Assembly: GCA_030620375.1 (NCBI GenBank)
Contig: JAUXEW010000178.1
Location: 1-6,050 of the forward strand
From: Desulfobacteraceae bacterium
GTDB taxonomy: Bacteria > Desulfobacterota > Desulfobacteria > Desulfobacterales > UBA5616
Length of the DNA stretch: 6,050 bases
Reading direction: 5' to 3'
Below are positions 6,049-6,050 of the stretch, one piece after another. The position numbers and the translations under genes are program-made. The notes beneath the pieces are model-generated. The model was not told where the DNA came from. It saw only the letters and a program-made list of their open reading frames with translations, and ran no database searches. How positions within the stretch are numbered: position 1 is the first letter of the stretch; each line of letters begins with the position of its first letter.

Positions 6049-6050
6049 CC

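Overview
The window reads as chromosomal DNA of a mesophilic, moderate-GC Gram-negative bacterium. The style of both proteins (a short CoA-disulfide-reductase-type flavoenzyme and a long proteobacterial-type HrpA) suggests a sulfate-reducing deltaproteobacterium (Desulfobacterota, perhaps Desulfobacteraceae). That placement comes from recognition, not from a marker gene, and is tentative.

Layout. Positions 1-464 are an AT-rich accessory stretch. It opens with a 39-codon remnant resembling the N-terminal DNA-binding part of a tyrosine recombinase. The remnant runs into a row of small hairpins (117-180) that resemble the end of an IS200/IS605-type element, followed by a very strong intrinsic terminator (199-224). 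After about 120 bp with nothing recognisable come a possible promoter (348-376) and a perfect 14-bp bidirectional terminator (418-456). Together they could frame a transcript of about 75 nt. Positions 465-1808 on the minus strand encode a single-cysteine pyridine nucleotide-disulfide oxidoreductase of the CoA-disulfide reductase/NAD(P)H oxidase group. Positions 1899-5918 on the plus strand encode a complete HrpA DEAH-box RNA helicase. The two genes are head to head across a 90-bp AT-rich spacer with apparently overlapping promoters. The hrpA gene is followed at once by a hairpin terminator. The last ~110 bp may hold the C-terminal end of a convergent gene, but this is weak.

The two complete genes have no obvious joint pathway: one handles low-molecular-weight thiol or NAD(P)H redox chemistry, the other translation quality control or RNA remodelling. 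Their only visible link is the shared divergent promoter region. No convincing new multi-gene system is present. The points most worth a second look are the disrupted recombinase with its hairpin cluster, the possible small RNA, the near-leaderless hrpA start, and the minus-strand reading frame at the right edge.
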